A stretch of 64,000 nt of DNA from Parelaphostrongylus tenuis. Its lineage: Eukaryota; Nematoda; Chromadorea; Rhabditida; Metastrongylidae. The notes under the pieces are model-generated. The model saw nothing but the letters and a program-made list of their open reading frames with translations, was not told the DNA's origin and did not search any database. This document shows positions 61,301 through 64,000 of this stretch, piece after piece. How positions within the stretch are numbered: position 1 is the first letter of the stretch; every line of letters starts with the position of its first letter. The stretch covers positions 124,001 through 188,000 of the forward strand of contig JAHQIW010001979.1 in assembly GCA_019055375.1 (NCBI GenBank). The letters are read 5' to 3'. Made by a program: the position numbers and the translations under genes.

Positions 61301-63966
61301 ATTGTCAAAATCGGTCTGTATTCGTCATTTTGGTCATTTTGGTTATGAAATCTTCATATAGCTCACGAAGCATCGTTATAAACTGAGTAAGGACACCCTG
61401 GCTATCGAGAACCTCTCTGATTGCTTCTGTTTCCACTGAATCAAAGGCTTCTTTAAAATTCTGTATTGAGACAGAGCGGTCTCTTGTACTCTTGTGAAAC
61501 TTCCATGAACCTTATGATCGTGCTTCGTCTGCAGTCCTACCAAACTAATTGTCCCATTGAGTTTCCTTAGAAATCATCACGTCGTTTGGAGTTTTCGGAA
61601 AGATTGTTCCACCGATATCTAGAGATTAAAACGATTTTATTATTAACATATATGCCTATCATCTTAGTCGAACCCTATTTATCTGGGACAAAGCGGCGAA
61701 TAGATTTGACTGACGGTGTCGTCTGAATCCTCTTCACTTTAGTGAAAAAGTAATTAATAAAGAGTTTATAGTGTAGCCAACTTATTATAGGATTAGTAGG
61801 GCTACTAATATGTAATATGAGACCATTTTTCTGCTCAAAGTGTTGAGTGAAAATGGTTCGTATTGACATTACACTTTTCGAGCTCGGATTTTATCAGAAC
61901 GGGAGCCAGTGGTGAATTCTGTGACTCTTGTTGCCGTTCTAACGTAGGCCGTACAATCGAGTCCTTGTTGAAGTCCGCTCTGTGCATCGACGGGGTTCAA
62001 AAGCTTGTAGAGTAGCGTTCCACGTTGATAAATCCTTTAAAGGAGCACGATGTATTCGATTATATTCGCTACATCGTAGAGCTGATTCAATACATGTTTG
62101 GTTTCTGTTGGGACATATAAGGAGTGGGGTTAACCATGTGTCATATGAGTGCTCTCATCCTCTAAGAGACGTTTGCTATCAATTTTCCAATCCCAAAAGG
62201 ATGGAAGGCTTAGTTTTCTGGGAAACATGAATAAACCAGCGATTGCGTGTGTATTGTACACCATTCTAGCGACTGTGCTATATACTTTTAGTAAAACAGC
62301 AACTACTGTTATTCCTTCTACTGCTTCCCAAATATAGGATTATTATCTCATTACAATCGTTTCAAGTGTTTTCTTAAGACCACGCTCAAATTTCAGTTGG
62401 TCTGTTGTGGCAACTGACGAAGCTGCAAGGCTGAAGCACGTGTACTCCACTGTATGAGTGCCCATAACAGACCACATGCATGACTCAAAAATAATTACCT
62501 GGCACATGTCATTACATGTTTTTTTTTTGAAATTCTAGTACGGCAAACACTACATGAATTATGACCAATTGACTCTCGAATTCAAATTCCAGTCTGCAAA
62601 TCCTCTGGAGAAGATTTATGCTGAATGGGACTGTCCACAAGCAGTAGCGGTGCACAGCTATAACAAAAATCAAGATGACGAATTGTCATTAGAAGTAGGA
62701 GATATGGTGAACATACTGAGGAAAATGCCTGACGGTGAGTTCAAGAATGGTCAATTCATTTTTAGGAAACAACTCATTTTAGGAAGCATAGGCTGTGCTT
62801 CTTTAGGTTGGTTTTATGGTCATAAGGAAGCTGACGGTTTATCAGGATGGTTTCCTTCATCGTATGTACAACAAATTCTTAATGATCATGTTAGAGGCCA
62901 ATAATTATCGTAAACGACTTCGACTCATGCAGGTGAATATCCTAAGCTCTTTTTCATGCATTCTTCCGTCATCCTCGTGGACGAGTTTTCCTGTTCAGTT
63001 CTTAAGTAAACGATTTTTCCATGAAATATTGGTGCCTATTCATGCGACTCGGGGCGCTGTAAGCGCTTTAGTTTATGTTGCTTATTCAGTATCAAGTTGT
63101 AAGCGTTATTTTGTACCTATTCTTGAGTACTGTACCGTGCCACCGCTAATTGTAGCGACAATGAATTAAAGAACTAAGCATGATCGTCCAGTTTAAGAAA
63201 AGAGCAATTCTAGTGGCCTTGTTATACTATTTGTTTTTATGAACCCTGGGCGCGTTTAGCGCAGCAGCTAGAGGTGTCCTGCAATATACACGCAGTCGTT
63301 GGTTCACTCCTGCGTAGCAGGTTCACCAAGCCTTCCATCCCTCCGTGGTCGACGATTTGGTATCGGATTTGTAATGAGATTAGCAGCATCGATTTAATGC
63401 ATCGTTTGGCCTCTACATGTCATTGCTTGGGCTAGATATGCTTTAGATCACTTCTAACTATGCTTGATGAAGGCGAGTGCAAGGCAAATTTCTCAAGGAT
63501 CGACCAACCTAAAAGATTTACCCTTTTCCATGACCCATCTGAGCATGCTGTGCGATTCGCCGCACTTCTAGAATGCAATTTATCTCCCTTCATACACTTT
63601 TCATGATGGTCTCGGGATTCTTGCGTTGAGTTTAGCTGCATTCGAGAACTTCTCCTCTTCATAAATGACGTTGAATACTAAAAGAAGCGATCTTTCCTGT
63701 CACTTTGTAGTAGCTCTGCTAAACTGTACCCAGGTCTTCATTGTGGACACTCACCAGTCTCTGTGGACGAATAAGGCGATTTGGGGCCCAATATATCCCT
63801 ACTTATGAAAAACATTAAACATAGGAAAATATTGGTCATTTAGGCAGCAGCTTCAGTGGCGACACGTGATGCTCCTATACATAGTGCTTCAACACCACTC
63901 GTGGATAGATTGAGAAGAATGAGCAATCCTCGCCTAACATTACATACACATTTGATTGGACATTAA
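16114..63966 (+). CDS. ephexin-family Rho GEF (DH-PH-SH3), 23 exons
   Basis: Predicted to activate Rho-family GTPases by exchanging GDP for GTP at the cytoplasmic face of membranes. Ephexins act downstream of Eph receptors in axon guidance and muscle or synapse organisation. Domain order in about 979 residues: proline- and Ser-rich N-terminus (1-230), acidic linkers (about 215-365), PLYQIY motif (371-376), DH (about 480-700, starting RQEAYFEVITSEASYLRSLN and including FLMLPMQRVTR and CNEGARRMERTEQ), PH (about 703-832, ending ERWLSAL), SH3 (about 862-925, with ELSLEVGD and GWFPSSYV) and a basic tail. Every exon pair joins in phase, and the total of 2940 nt is divisible by three because a one-base loss in exon 14 and a one-base gain in exon 22 cancel in length. 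As written the frame is broken at both places. Identity is secure at family level; the nematode orthologue name was not checked. Confidence 0.9.
17130..17320 (-). mobile_element. solo PLE terminal fragment in intron 1
   Basis: Matches the left arm of 47985-48160: the block 'CCCAGGATTAACTATCTATT', then 'TTCGAGGCGCTAATGATATT' and 'GTGGCTAACG'. The hammerhead core beyond it is lost. Confidence 0.5.
17694..18020 (-). other. unclassified 108-codon open frame in intron 1
   Basis: Antisense to the ephexin gene, ending 130 bases before exon 2. Contains FFFEKSMDRLADYHKSK and FSIDENVQNYVKESFNN. The last part loosely recalls the 'xSDEEVxxAVxExF' segment near the C-terminus of mariner transposases, but this is not conclusive. 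It has no start context and may be a transposon relic. Confidence 0.25.
18151..18408 (+). CDS. ephexin exon 2
   Basis: Acceptor ACATTTAG, donor GAG|GTGTTT. Encodes a proline-basic stretch (TKPRPPLKPRD) followed by a Ser/Thr-rich low-complexity segment (for example SASDLSTNDTSSTT). Enters with one base and leaves with two, fitting exons 1 and 3. No domain is recognised. Confidence 0.65.
19750..20370 (+). pseudogene. mariner transposase C-terminal relic in intron 2
   Basis: Plus strand across frameshifts: NGDESWVYYERSTRHACWLP (the second catalytic Asp of mariner lies in the GDExWVxY motif), then KQTISADVWR, a PDIAPS-like block, LKQHLQEK, a LINFFDRENASF-like stretch and a final VVYYTQ. The order follows a mariner transposase from its catalytic centre to its end. 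There is no N-terminus or left terminal repeat, so it is inactive. Confidence 0.6.
20395..20545 (+). mobile_element. tRNA-related SINE-like repeat
   Basis: A tRNA-like head has a box-A-like 'GGTAGTGCAACGG' and a box-B-like 'GTGTTCGAATCC', followed by 'TTTTGCACAACACTCTACATT'. The tail is shared with 26580, 27480 and 53120. The right part ('CATACCACCGTAAG...GGTCAATTAACTGAATTCTG') recurs at 53150-53190. Confidence 0.55.
21206..21298 (+). CDS. ephexin exon 3 (polyproline)
   Basis: Acceptor CCTTTCAG, donor AA|GTAAAT. Encodes SARPRLAPPPPPPKPTTKSQ, a polyproline ligand-type segment. Phase fits exon 2 (AG+G) and exon 4 (AA+T). Confidence 0.7.
21391..21765 (-). pseudogene. possible BEL/Pao-type retrotransposon pol fragment
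   Basis: Minus-strand 124-codon frame. The segment VKSFIRTCGKRKTHCPYLLT followed by TEEIYTVQKIYTKQDV loosely resembles the linker between RNase H and integrase in BEL/Pao elements ('FI......LT..E...A'). No catalytic motif is visible. It lies 93 bases after exon 3. Confidence 0.3.
22158..22201 (-). ncRNA. type I hammerhead ribozyme, family A
   Basis: Minus strand: GCCCGA, CUGAUGA, stem II GGCU/GGUC, GAAA, ACACGUGU, cleavage after GUA. Stem I pairs at five of six positions (one C-A mismatch). The core is fully conserved. Confidence 0.75.
22395..22438 (+). ncRNA. type I hammerhead ribozyme, sense to the host gene
   Basis: Plus strand: CUGAUGA (22401-22407), stem II GACU/GGUC with a GUCAA loop, GAAA (22421-22424), cleavage after GUA (22430-22432), stem I five of six paired. 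The core is intact. It would appear in ephexin pre-mRNA inside intron 3. Confidence 0.75.
23335..23377 (-). ncRNA. degenerate hammerhead motif, family B
   Basis: Core CUGACGA and GAAA are present, with the ACACGUGU strand and GUC cleavage triplet followed by UAGCAC. The 5' strand of stem I (CAUCAU) no longer pairs and stem II is weak, so it is probably inactive. Confidence 0.45.
24366..24408 (+). ncRNA. hammerhead motif, family B, mutated core
   Basis: Stem I GUGCUA/UAGCAC pairs perfectly over six bp. Core CUGAUGA (24372-24378) is intact and stem II GGCU/GGCC closes. The second core reads GAGG instead of GAAA (24391-24394), which should abolish activity. The stem III strand CGUACG is self-complementary and the cleavage triplet is GUC. 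Confidence 0.6.
24489..24808. mobile_element. inverted-repeat element related to PLE ends
   Basis: Left arm (24489-24575) and right arm (24715-24808) are inverted copies sharing 'ACGCGTTTCATC' and 'AGCACATACCACGTG'-type ends. The left arm, read on the minus strand, retains a GGCUCU...GAUGAAACGCGUC pattern, a decayed hammerhead. There are no open frames. Confidence 0.5.
25025..26110 (-). mobile_element. RTE-like LINE 3' end in intron 3
   Basis: Minus strand across many frameshifts. It starts with an LIDLKKAFDLTETQ-like stretch near 25940, then the reverse-transcriptase active-site block YMYADDM (about 25727-25744), a TKTMSMRNG motif near 25620, AVERWMLV near 25340 and VTDWISRDVKHTTGRQPTQW near 25130-25190. 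This is the C-terminal layout of nematode RTE elements. It is 5'-truncated. Confidence 0.75.
26490..26615 (+). mobile_element. tRNA-related SINE-like repeat
   Basis: Box-A-like 'ATGCATTGGTTAGCATG' and box-B-like 'GGGTTCAACTCC' are followed by 'TTTTTGCACATCACTCAACACTA', the tail of this repeat family. Confidence 0.5.
26717..26762 (-). ncRNA. type I hammerhead, family B, with true stem III hairpin
   Basis: Minus strand: GUGCUA, CUGAUGA (26750-26756), a weak stem II, GAAA (26734-26737), a stem III that folds on itself (AUAG with CUGU around an AAG loop), cleavage triplet GUC (26723-26725), then UAGUAC. Stem I pairs over six positions with one G-U. Stem II is the weak point. Confidence 0.6.
27034..27079 (+). 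ncRNA. degenerate hammerhead, family B
   Basis: Stem I GUGCUA with UAGUAU and a stem II hairpin CGCUAAAGCG are kept. The first core is disrupted (CUUGAUAUG) by insertions, so it is inactive by inspection. Confidence 0.4.
27396..27515 (-). mobile_element. tRNA-related SINE-like repeat
   Basis: Minus-strand box-B-like 'GCGGGTTCAAGTCC' within 'GCGTCAGGCGGGACTTG' context, flanked by 'TTTTGCACATCGCTCTACAT' on the plus side. Same family as 20395 and 53050. Confidence 0.5.
27768..27876 (+). CDS. ephexin exon 4
   Basis: Acceptor GATTTTAG, donor GAG|GTAAAA. Encodes VPTIPVPCIPSLSVEEN, then an acidic tyrosine-rich tail (YERIDYEDMSSE). Ends in phase 0. It lies 6.5 kb from exon 3 and 5.9 kb from exon 5. 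Confidence 0.7.
28740..28870 (+). mobile_element. tRNA-related SINE-like repeat
   Basis: A head with box A/B-like motifs ('GTGTTAGACTGCG', 'GGGAGTTCAACCCCC') is followed by 'ACCACCCAGGCTGATAAGGAG'. Diverged antisense relatives are at 54300-54430 and 59880-60040. Confidence 0.4.
32025..32425 (+). mobile_element. two tRNA-related SINE-like repeats in tandem orientation
   Basis: First copy: 'GGTGATACAGTGGTAGCATACG' and 'GGAGTCAACTCCCGCC'. Second copy (32305 on): 'GGTGGTGTAATGGTCGCATGAG' and 'GTGTTCAACTCCTGCC'. Both end in 'ATTCTCTTAGGTGT'. The heads look like Gly/Glu-type tRNA derivatives with incomplete cloverleaves. Confidence 0.55.
32555..32900. repeat. tandem pair of a dispersed ~170-bp repeat
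   Basis: Two successive units share, in order, a 'GTAAAAC' entry, a 'TGCAGTGCAGT' or 'ACAGCGCTGTG' block, a 'TTTTGAAAA' or 'TTTTCAAAAAC' block, 'GATGATTACT' and a purine-rich end. The same order recurs singly in many places in the window. Confidence 0.45.
33180..33440 (+). promoter_or_regulatory. pyrimidine-rich tract upstream of exon 5
   Basis: About 240 bases of strongly C/T-biased plus-strand sequence lie 340 bases before exon 5, similar in character to the tract before exon 1. It could mark an internal promoter, but no transcription start is proven. Confidence 0.2.
33784..33976 (+). CDS. ephexin exon 5
   Basis: The acceptor is either ATCGTTCAG before ATGGATCAG, or the AG nine bases later; both are in phase 0. 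Encodes KRIWTGARCESLKDITF and an acidic end (DEWSSDDDND). Donor ACG|GTACGT leaves one base. An in-frame ATG at 33769 just upstream could start a shorter isoform. Confidence 0.75.
34363..34687 (-). mobile_element. complete hammerhead element nested in a mariner
   Basis: Flanked by an 8-bp direct repeat CAAATTCT (34355-34362 and 34688-34695). That block occurs once in the uninterrupted relative at 39490-39505, so it is a target-site duplication. The element starts GCCAGATAATC and ends near GCCAGATAGTC, so its own ends overlap by eight bases. Length is 325 bp. The antisense ribozyme is at 34421-34464. It carries no open frame. Confidence 0.75.
34421..34464 (-). ncRNA. hammerhead ribozyme, family A, one core change
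   Basis: Minus strand: GCCUGA, UUGAUGA (first core C changed to U), stem II GACU...AGUU, GAAA, ACACGUGU, cleavage after GUA, UCGCGC. The C3-equivalent change should reduce activity. Confidence 0.6.
35670..36640 (-). mobile_element. PLE 3' part with GIY-YIG endonuclease, intron 5
   Basis: Same organisation as 13640-14690: signature 'CCCAAGACCGACTACCTAATAACC' near 35683, hammerhead at 35776-35810, and a minus-strand endonuclease from about 36060 to 36480 with degraded GETGKRLYDL- and CNDNYIGET-like blocks and an NPAMN-like region. Frameshifts and stops occur throughout. Confidence 0.65.
35776..35810 (-). ncRNA. hammerhead motif in PLE terminal region
   Basis: Minus strand: GGCU, CUGAAGA (35800-35806), stem II GGC GAACU GCC, AAAA in place of GAAA, C, cleavage triplet GUC (35780-35782), AGCU. 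Stem I GGCU/AGCU pairs with one G-U. One core G is lost. Confidence 0.6.
36640..36900 (+). mobile_element. inverted PLE end facing the previous copy
   Basis: Plus-strand 3' region with a hammerhead-like motif at 36841-36868 (GGCU, CUGGAGA, GGC GAACU GCC, GAAA). With 35670-36640 it makes a head-to-head pair like that at 13640-15420. Confidence 0.55.
37070..38620. other. intron 5 interior, unclassified repeat only
   Basis: Contains diverged copies of the dispersed GTGTGAAACG-type repeat (about 37470-38010) and otherwise nothing recognisable. Confidence 0.3.
38630..39080 (-). mobile_element. decayed PLE 3' end
   Basis: Follows the PLE terminal order at 35760-36060: 'AACAGCTAATGT', a decayed hammerhead ('TTCTTGAGAGCTTGGAAAG'), 'CTAATTAGTCAAA', 'CACCAGGTCAGGATTTCAGTC', 'TCTTCCATTAAG'. 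No endonuclease block is readable. Confidence 0.5.
39290..39880 (+). mobile_element. internally deleted mariner relic
   Basis: Begins MELSWEQILLYS near 39469, then EAAHKIDEAWSE (N-terminal domain). After an internal deletion it continues with LQKPSKTS-like and a YPPNITPSDYHL-like C-terminal segment. Colinear with 5500-6130. The 78- and 95-codon frames here are parts of it, not host genes. Confidence 0.6.
40080..42110. other. intron 5 interior, low information
   Basis: No domain or splice chain. A trinucleotide (GTC)n microsatellite lies at 41718-41742 after an acceptor-like TTCTAG. It could be read as a Ser or Arg run but has no matching donor. Confidence 0.3.
41718..41742. repeat. GTC trinucleotide microsatellite
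   Basis: About eight perfect repeats of GTC/TCG. No conserved coding context was found. Confidence 0.8.
42120..42490. mobile_element. family-A hammerhead element, inverted dimer
   Basis: Ends are near-perfect inverted copies: 'TATTTGAGCCAACATGTC' at 42165 and 'GACATGTTGGCTCAAATAG' at 42463. An antisense ribozyme remnant lies at 42205-42247 and a sense remnant at 42390-42430. Intron 5. Confidence 0.65.
42205..42430. ncRNA. two decayed hammerhead motifs in opposite orientation
   Basis: Left (minus) has GAAA and a short ACAUGUGU-like stem III strand, but GUGAUGA for CUGAUGA and no stem I partner. Right (plus) has GCCCGA and stem II GACC...GGUC, but CUGAUAA and CAAA cores. Both are inactive by inspection. 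Confidence 0.45.
43322..43414 (+). CDS. ephexin exon 6
   Basis: Acceptor TTGCCTTCAG, donor CCG|GTAAGT. Encodes QNAYDDRRSSMYKELEQYLK and a short tail (FPLSQMES). Enters with two bases and leaves one, matching exons 5 and 7. An upstream acceptor at 43289 would break the phase. Confidence 0.75.
43785..43880 (+). mobile_element. tRNA-related SINE-like repeat
   Basis: 'TCGTTGGTGTAGTGGACAGCACG' resembles a tRNA box-A region and 'CAGTTTCGAAGCCC' the box-B region, followed by 'GAGGTTTCGGGTGATAC'. It is incomplete. Confidence 0.45.
44680..44777 (+). CDS. ephexin exon 7
   Basis: Acceptor TTATTCTTCAG, donor GTT|GTATGT. Encodes an acidic tyrosine-containing segment (YEYDSADGPSEDYLRCP) then a hydrophobic stretch. 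Ends in phase 0, 129 bases before exon 8. Confidence 0.75.
44907..45119 (+). CDS. ephexin exon 8 (autoinhibitory tyrosine motif)
   Basis: Acceptor TTCTACTCAG, donor CTG|GTAAGT, 71 whole codons. After an acidic run (DEQSPEEEDY) it encodes MDQPLYQIYMLAENNKLFDG. The LYQxY pattern resembles the helix that blocks the DH domain in vertebrate ephexin-family GEFs such as ARHGEF5/TIM, where the tyrosines are Src targets. Here they are codons 44979-44981 and 44988-44990. Confidence 0.85.
45394..45552 (+). CDS. ephexin exon 9
   Basis: Acceptor GATATACAG, donor GAG|GTTAAC, 53 codons. Ser/Thr-rich (CTSSDSGRGADCSTSAS) ending in SLWCELEE, which corresponds to the 'LW-x-(E/D)-(L/I)-P' element just before the DH domain in ephexins. 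An upstream acceptor at 45370 is also in frame. Confidence 0.8.
46790..47115 (-). mobile_element. hammerhead-ribozyme element, family A, full length
   Basis: Runs from 'CGAGTGTTTTCTTAAGACC' and 'CAATATGCCTGATAATC' through the ribozyme to 'CACTCGAATGCTCGTGGC' and 'CATATCCTTC'. Matches the bounded copy at 34363-34687 along its length. Non-coding, in intron 9. Confidence 0.7.
46899..46941 (-). ncRNA. type I hammerhead ribozyme, best copy
   Basis: Minus strand: GCCCGA, CUGACGA (46929-46935), stem II GAUC-GCAA-GAUC (four perfect pairs and a GNRA loop), GAAA (46913-46916), self-complementary ACACGUGU, cleavage after GUA (46905-46907), UCGGGC. Stem I has six perfect pairs. Every invariant position is kept, so self-cleavage, probably as a dimer, is expected. 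Confidence 0.88.
48148..48184 (-). ncRNA. PLE-type hammerhead motif, left foldback arm
   Basis: Minus strand: GGCU, CUGAAGA, a lengthened stem II region without clear pairing, GAAA, C, cleavage after GUA, AGCC. Stem I GGCU/AGCC pairs perfectly. Confidence 0.5.
48583..48619 (+). ncRNA. PLE-type hammerhead motif, right foldback arm
   Basis: Plus strand: GGCU, CUGAAAA, stem II GGC...GCC, GUAA (core A to U), CGUA, AGCC. Stem I is perfect; both core blocks carry changes. Confidence 0.45.
48945..49240 (-). mobile_element. tRNA-related SINE-like repeat (long tail)
   Basis: Antisense copy of the unit at 57965-58240. Shared blocks are 'TTGATCAATC', 'TTCAATTTTTAACTTCG', 'TACCATTTTACCGACCCCGG' and a tRNA-like head (minus strand) with a box-B-like motif near 49170. 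About 290 bp. Confidence 0.6.
50560..50670 (-). mobile_element. tRNA-related SINE-like repeat
   Basis: Minus-strand head 'GGGGTTACGCAGCGGTTAGTGG' and box-B-like 'GGTTCGATCCCC' (about 50581-50592). It lies 80 bases before exon 10 and does not disturb its acceptor. Confidence 0.55.
50752..50820 (+). CDS. ephexin exon 10 (DH start)
   Basis: Acceptor TTTTTATTAG, donor GAA|GTAAGA. Encodes VKAAGLLDTLDEETKIRQEAYF..., matching the SGLL..L...E...QEA.FE pattern that opens the ephexin DH domain. Exactly 23 codons, phase 0 at both sides. Confidence 0.9.
51562..51640 (+). CDS. ephexin exon 11 (DH)
   Basis: Acceptor TTGTTCCAG, donor ATGG|GTGAAT. Encodes VITSEASYLRSLNILITHF, the conserved region 1 helix of the DH domain with the catalytic Glu of the TSE motif. 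Confidence 0.92.
52073..52160 (+). CDS. ephexin exon 12 (DH)
   Basis: Acceptor TCATTTCAG, donor CG|GTGAGT. Encodes SERKHLFSNIFAVRDCSER, matching the HLFSN...V.D.SE stretch of ephexin DH domains. Confidence 0.92.
52564..52684 (+). CDS. ephexin exon 13 (DH)
   Basis: Acceptor GTCTTTTAG, donor CAG|GTACAT. Encodes LLSDLETRLEQNLMLDDLC and HHFETNFDVYVKYCSNQ, the central DH helices. Ends in phase 0. Confidence 0.92.
52766..53190. mobile_element. composite inverted tRNA-like repeat, intron 13
   Basis: Two tRNA-like heads face each other: 'GCGTCAGCTGGGAATTGAACCC' (52799, minus head) and 'GGGTTCGAATCCCAGCTGACGC' (about 53082-53103). Adjacent arms pair too ('GGCGTGGGCAGTCACTATCG' with its complement). 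The tail 'CACCACTCTACATTATTGGG' is shared with 20510. The 95-codon minus frame here is a by-product. Confidence 0.6.
53907..54048 (+). CDS. ephexin exon 14 (DH, frameshifted)
   Basis: Acceptor GAGATTTCAG, donor AAG|GTGCCA. The first frame gives VYQERTLRRLKAENPAFLE. A +1 frame then gives SKMEADKQCQGLDMRSFLMLPMQRVTR-like sequence, the conserved CR3 helix. The exon is 142 nt where phase demands 143, so one base is missing between about 53953 and 53966 (a T5 run followed by GGAGCC). Read literally, the first frame meets TGA near 54009. Confidence 0.88.
54300..54430 (-). mobile_element. tRNA-related SINE-like repeat
   Basis: Related to 59880-60040: 'GTTTCATAGAGCGTTCGTTG' and 'GACGAGCATCAC' versus 'ACGAGCATCACAACCACTCGG'. 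The minus-strand head has a box-A-like 'GAGTGGTTGTGATGC' and a box-B-like 'GGCTAATCCCCG'. Confidence 0.5.
54825..54918 (+). CDS. ephexin exon 15 (DH)
   Basis: Acceptor GGTTCAG, donor AAG|GTAGAT. Encodes YPLLVYAILDRLQREGNEYE and TRALNAANK, the last long DH helix region. In phase with both neighbours if exon 14 carries its missing base. Confidence 0.9.
55840..55937 (+). CDS. ephexin exon 16 (DH end)
   Basis: Acceptor TTACTTCAG, donor CAA|GTAACA. Encodes VVGECNEGARRMERTEQLL, matching the ephexin V-x-x-CNEGxRxMxRTEQ signature, then the DH-PH linker. Confidence 0.92.
57359..57449 (+). CDS. ephexin exon 17 (PH start)
   Basis: Acceptor TCATTTCAG, donor CAG|GTCAGT. Encodes ALVSNSRYLVKRGSLVQLLE, the first PH strands (SR-x-LxKxGxL pattern). 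The open frame continues about 95 codons into the preceding intron by chance. Confidence 0.9.
57965..58245 (+). mobile_element. tRNA-related SINE-like repeat (long tail)
   Basis: Head with 'GATGCAGTTGTTGGAG' and 'GATGGTTCAATCTCGC', body 'GGCCGGTAAATCGGTACCAG', end 'AAGTTAAAAATTGAAGGC' and 'TCAGGGATTGATCAA'. Colinear with 48945-49240 in reverse. Lies in intron 17. Confidence 0.6.
58296..58371. repeat. AT dinucleotide microsatellite
   Basis: About 75 bases of alternating T and A with occasional G or C. It lies directly after the SINE-like repeat in intron 17. The 64-codon frame reading Tyr-Ile repeats is not a gene. Confidence 0.9.
58400..58500 (-). mobile_element. tRNA-like repeat fragment
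   Basis: 'GGACTCAAGATCGAATCGGTGG' and 'CACCGCTCCTCTAAGCACTT' resemble an antisense box-B and box-A region. Short and diverged. Confidence 0.3.
58728..58798 (+). CDS. ephexin exon 18 (PH)
   Basis: Acceptor CTTTTTAG, donor TT|GTAAGT. Encodes GKQKTRNIYIFLFSDIILV, the PH 'IYLFLFND' strand. Separated from exon 19 by only 61 bases. Confidence 0.9.
58860..58938 (+). CDS. ephexin exon 19 (PH)
   Basis: Acceptor ATGATTTAG, donor CGG|GTACGC. Encodes NGTYECKDYAGRRYVDVQPL, the middle PH strands. Ends in phase 0. Confidence 0.85.
59563..59709 (+). CDS. ephexin exon 20 (PH end)
   Basis: Acceptor ACAATTCCAG, donor ACA|GTAAGT, 49 codons. Encodes HLFLCVFMRNAHGRQVEFLL and AESETDRERWLSAL, the last strand and C-terminal helix of the PH domain with its invariant Trp. 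Confidence 0.9.
59875..60045 (-). mobile_element. tRNA-related SINE-like repeat
   Basis: Minus-strand head 'GGGGTTTGCGGCCGAGTGGCTGGTGATGC' is split by position: box-A-like 'GGCCGAGTGGCTGG', box-B-like 'GCGGGTTGATTCCCC'. The tail is shared with 54300-54430. It reads like a Leu/Ser-type tRNA derivative. Confidence 0.5.
60415..61640 (-). mobile_element. RTE-like LINE 3' end, intron 20
   Basis: Minus strand: a CTKTMFMRNG-like motif near 61240, LTQGCAVERSMLGVSRISRM near 60900-60965, then YARISKIRWAGHTVRFNDNR near 60790-60850, TLPTEFLRM with a degraded RxxGRPP block near 60720, and HWATLARNREK near 60640. These follow the order of the nematode RTE C-terminus. Colinear with 25025-26110. Frames are broken, so it is dead. 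Confidence 0.75.
62130..62260 (-). mobile_element. diverged copy of the long-tail SINE-like repeat
   Basis: 'CAATTTTCCAATCCCAAAAG' and 'GATGGAAGGCTTAGTTTTC' align with 'CATTTTACCGACCCCGGAGG' and 'GATGGATGGCTTAGTGAG' at 49120-49160. Confidence 0.4.
62360..62515 (+). mobile_element. family-A hammerhead element fragment, intron 20
   Basis: Carries 'AAGTGTTTTCTTAAGACCACG' and 'CTCAAATTTCAG', a deletion, then the ribozyme and 'CATAACAGACCACATGCATG'. It ends 25 bases before exon 21. Confidence 0.6.
62407..62450 (+). ncRNA. hammerhead motif, family A, one core change
   Basis: CUGACGA (62414-62420) intact, stem II AGCU-GCAA-GGCU good, second core GAAG instead of GAAA (62433-62436), cleavage triplet GUA, stem I poor. 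Sense to the host gene but probably inactive. Confidence 0.5.
62539..62734 (+). CDS. ephexin exon 21 (SH3 first part)
   Basis: Acceptor GAAATTCTAG; an alternative in-phase acceptor (AATTCCAG) would start at 62593. Donor ACG|GTGAGT. Encodes EWDCPQAVAVHSYNKNQDDE, then LSLEVGDMVNILRKMPDG: the ALYDY-equivalent, the DELSLE acidic RT loop and the n-Src region of the SH3 domain. Confidence 0.9.
62807..62932 (+). CDS. ephexin exon 22 (SH3 end, frameshifted)
   Basis: Acceptor CTTCTTTAG, donor CAG|GTGAAT. Encodes GWFYGHKEADGLSGWFPSSY, the SH3 WW and GWFPxxY motifs. After NDHVR the frame hits TAA (62902-62904), while the +1 frame gives NNYRKRLRLMQ and leads in phase to exon 23. The exon is 126 nt where 125 is needed, so one base is extra near AGAGGCC (62893-62899). 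Confidence 0.85.
63245..63400 (+). mobile_element. long-tail SINE-like repeat, intron 22
   Basis: Head 'GCGTTTAGCGCAGCAGCTAGAG' and box-B-like 'CGTTGGTTCACTCCTGCG', then 'CACCAAGCCTTCCATCCCTCCG' and 'GATTTGGTATCGGATTTG', which match the body of 57965-58245. Confidence 0.5.
63844..63966 (+). CDS. ephexin exon 23 (C-terminus and stop)
   Basis: Acceptor GGTCATTTAG; 40 codons and TAA (63964-63966). Starts AAASVATRDAPIH, contains LVDRLRRMSNPRL and ends LIGH. It has no domain. Reached only if exon 22 is read with its extra base removed; otherwise the protein stops 40-50 residues earlier. Confidence 0.7.
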   Translation, partial: AAASVATRDAPIHSASTPLVDRLRRMSNPRLTLHTHLIGH

Positions 63967-64000
63967 CTCTTCTCAAATCTATTACCAAATATCTGATTTC

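Overview
The window reads as nuclear DNA of a nematode, most likely a parasitic clade V (strongylid or hookworm-like) species. Evidence: AT-rich sequence, T-rich introns ending in TTTTCAG or TTTTAG, a probable trans-splice acceptor just upstream of the start codon, and nematode-type RTE, mariner and Penelope-like (PLE) remnants. The species cannot be named from the sequence alone. No rRNA, CRISPR array, operon or prokaryotic gene was seen.

One gene is well supported. It is an ephexin-family Rho guanine-nucleotide exchange factor on the plus strand from 16114 to 63966. I assembled it by hand as 23 coding exons (2940 nt, about 979 codons) whose splice phases join exactly. Its order is a proline- and serine-rich N-terminus, acidic segments, a PLYQIY-type autoinhibitory tyrosine motif, then DH, PH and SH3 domains and a short basic tail. 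Two exons (14 and 22) each carry a one-base indel of opposite sign that breaks the frame. All other junctions are intact, so assembly error or early decay are both possible. About 94% of the 48-kb locus is intron.

Bases 1-16000 lie upstream and contain no convincing gene. They hold PLE endonuclease remnants (1-300 and 13640-15420), mariner relics (2508-3085, 5500-6130, 9379-10153, 10280-10530), hammerhead-ribozyme elements (6304-6765, 13020-13360) and tRNA-related repeats. The introns are packed with similar material: two RTE LINE 3' ends with reverse-transcriptase traces, more mariners, tRNA-derived SINE-like repeats, a 0.7-kb foldback and PLE head-to-head pairs.

The most interesting layer is a set of self-cleaving ribozymes. 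At least two families of short dispersed elements carry type I hammerhead motifs. Two copies (13068-13110 and 46899-46941) are intact by eye in catalytic core, stem I and stem II. A third kind of hammerhead sits in the ends of the PLE fragments. One hammerhead element is nested in a mariner with an 8-bp target duplication and redundant ends, giving a full unit of about 0.32 kb. This is the layout expected of metazoan retrozymes mobilised by PLE machinery, and it coexists here with PLE GIY-YIG endonuclease relics. Several hammerhead elements occur as inverted dimers, and one intact-core copy lies sense-strand in an intron of the ephexin gene.
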